Shown here piece by piece: positions 63,344 through 64,000 of a stretch of 64,000 bases of DNA (position 1 is the stretch's first letter; each line of letters starts with the position of its first letter). The notes under the pieces are model-generated. The model was not told the origin of the DNA. It saw only the letters and a list, made by a program, of their open reading frames with translations, and ran no database searches. The DNA lies in assembly GCA_963707065.1 (NCBI GenBank), contig CAVPPJ010000044.1, positions 62,001 through 126,000 on the forward strand, read 5' to 3'. Source of the stretch: Palsa-506 sp963707065 (lineage in GTDB: Bacteria > Actinomycetota > Actinomycetes > Streptosporangiales > Streptosporangiaceae). A program made the translations under genes and the position numbers.

Positions 63344-63808
63344 GTGAGCTTCACTCGTGAGCTCTACGACCGGTTCCGGCACCTGATCCACGAGCTTGCG
63401 AAGTTCGGGATCGTCGGCGTCATCGCGTTCGTCGTCACTGTCGGCGGCACCAACCTGCTGCACGTGCAGGTTCACCTGGGACCGCTCACCTCCAACGCGC
63501 TTGCGACCGTGGTCGCGACGGTGGTCTCCTTCGTCGGCAACCGGTGGTGGACGTTCCGGCACCGGGAGCGGACCAACATGCGCCGCGAGACGATCATGTT
63601 CTTCGTGCTGAACGGGGTGGGCCTGCTCATCCAGCTGGCCTGCATTGCCTTTACCTACTACGCGCTTGGCCTGACCGATCATTTCAGCTACAACGTCGCG
63701 CTGCTGGTCGGCATCACGCTCGGCACGCTGTTCCGGTTCTGGTCGTACCGCAAGTGGGTGTGGACCGCTCCCCCGGCCGCCGCGCCGCCGCCCAAGGTGC
63801 TGGTTTAG
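63344..63808 (+). CDS. GtrA family membrane protein
   Basis: 154-residue GtrA-family protein, four helices, with the N-terminal FGIVGVIAFVV, NRWWTFRHRER and FRFWSYRKWVW segments typical of the family. It is thought to help translocate lipid-linked sugars for cell-envelope glycosylation. GTG 63344. Divergent from the ABC exporter, which may move a related glycan precursor. Confidence 0.87.
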   Translation: MSFTRELYDRFRHLIHELAKFGIVGVIAFVVTVGGTNLLHVQVHLGPLTSNALATVVATVVSFVGNRWWTFRHRERTNMRRETIMFFVLNGVGLLIQLACIAFTYYALGLTDHFSYNVALLVGITLGTLFRFWSYRKWVWTAPPAAAPPPKVLV

Positions 63809-63881
63809 CCGAAGGTGCTGGTCTAGGAGCCCGTCCGGCCTGGAGTGCGCTAGGCGGCGCAGCGGCTTCCGGCCGAGTGGG

Positions 63882-64000
63882 CTAGGCCGCGCAGCTGCTG
63901 CCGGCGGTGCCCGCGTTCTCGATGAGGTGGGATAGCGGCTGGGCTAGTGCCGCCTGGGCCTGCTGCTGGGTGATCTCGCCGGTCGCCGCCAGCCTGCCGA
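63882..64000 (-). CDS. C-terminal fragment of an unidentified protein (cut by window end)
   Basis: About 39 residues in the minus frame ending GTAGSSCAA-stop (TAG at 63882-63884), with a helical stretch GRLAATGEITQQQAQAALAQPL. This pattern resembles short repeats at the C-terminus of small exported actinobacterial proteins. No start in the window and no assignment possible. Confidence 0.45.
   Translation of the reverse strand, partial: GRLAATGEITQQQAQAALAQPLSHLIENAGTAGSSCAA

Noticed and set aside
1..64000. tRNA, rRNA and mobile elements
   Set aside because: I looked for a T-loop-like GGTTCGA pattern with a cloverleaf, rRNA-like conserved segments, transposases, integrases and terminal inverted repeats and found none I could support.

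Overview
The window is very G+C-rich chromosomal DNA from an actinomycete. The evidence is the gene set: a DUF4193 zinc-ribbon protein, an actinobacterial Fe-S-type ferrochelatase, a GuaB1-type GMP reductase with CBS domains, a FolP2-type dihydropteroate synthase paralogue, two ECF sigma factors each with a membrane partner, and many GTG starts with ATGA/GTGA stop-start overlaps. Genus cannot be fixed from the sequence. I saw no rRNA, tRNA, CRISPR, transposase or phage gene. The window looks like core and accessory metabolism rather than an island.

Layout. 1-2.0 kb: amidohydrolase (cut by the window start) and DUF4193. 2.3-3.6 kb: a frameshifted membrane pseudokinase. 3.7-6.8 kb: inositol-phosphatase-like protein, ferrochelatase and a lytic transglycosylase, all on the minus strand. 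6.9-10.6 kb: MFS transporter, sugar-lactone oxidase, TetR regulator. 10.7-14.4 kb: FolP2-type protein, UBP zinc finger, GuaB1 and a frameshifted D,D-carboxypeptidase. 14.5-20.1 kb: a two-component system followed by a tightly overlapping electron-transfer operon (small Pro/His-rich membrane protein, ferric-reductase-like haem protein, NuoF-like flavoprotein, ferredoxin, cytochrome-b-like protein). An 11-bp-spaced direct repeat, the usual form of an OmpR-class site, lies in front of this operon. It is the most interesting system in the window.

20.1-25.4 kb: secreted hypothetical, alpha/beta hydrolase, frameshifted quinone-oxidoreductase-type dehydrogenase, and a translationally coupled cyclase-family hydrolase plus TPP enzyme. 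25.4-30.0 kb: ECF sigma factor with membrane partner, pentapeptide-repeat protein, DinB protein, MFS transporter. 30.2-31.6 kb: Amt ammonium transporter. 32.1-42.3 kb: a complete LacI-regulated glycan-uptake locus (two identical palindromic operators, LacI, Opp/Dpp-type ABC transporter with its lipoprotein, GH3 glycosidase). 42.4-48.1 kb: small enzymes (VOC, two GNATs), DUF3995, a Gly/Ser nonapeptide-repeat protein, a frameshifted MBL hydrolase, a second ECF module.

48.2-53.5 kb: a minus-strand acyl-CoA/short-chain dehydrogenase operon. 53.5-56.2 kb: phosphotriesterase-family protein and DUF885 peptidase. 56.3-60.5 kb: SixA phosphatase, DUF1269 protein, an NTF2-FMO fusion, a shortened DUF1905/OmdA-type protein, DUF4326, an NTF2 protein. 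60.5-63.8 kb: NodI/DrrA-type ABC exporter with two permeases, and GtrA. A C-terminal fragment runs off the right edge.

Six otherwise well-conserved genes carry small frameshifts, all in short G/C-rich runs. A common sequencing or assembly cause is the simplest explanation; each is marked in its entry.
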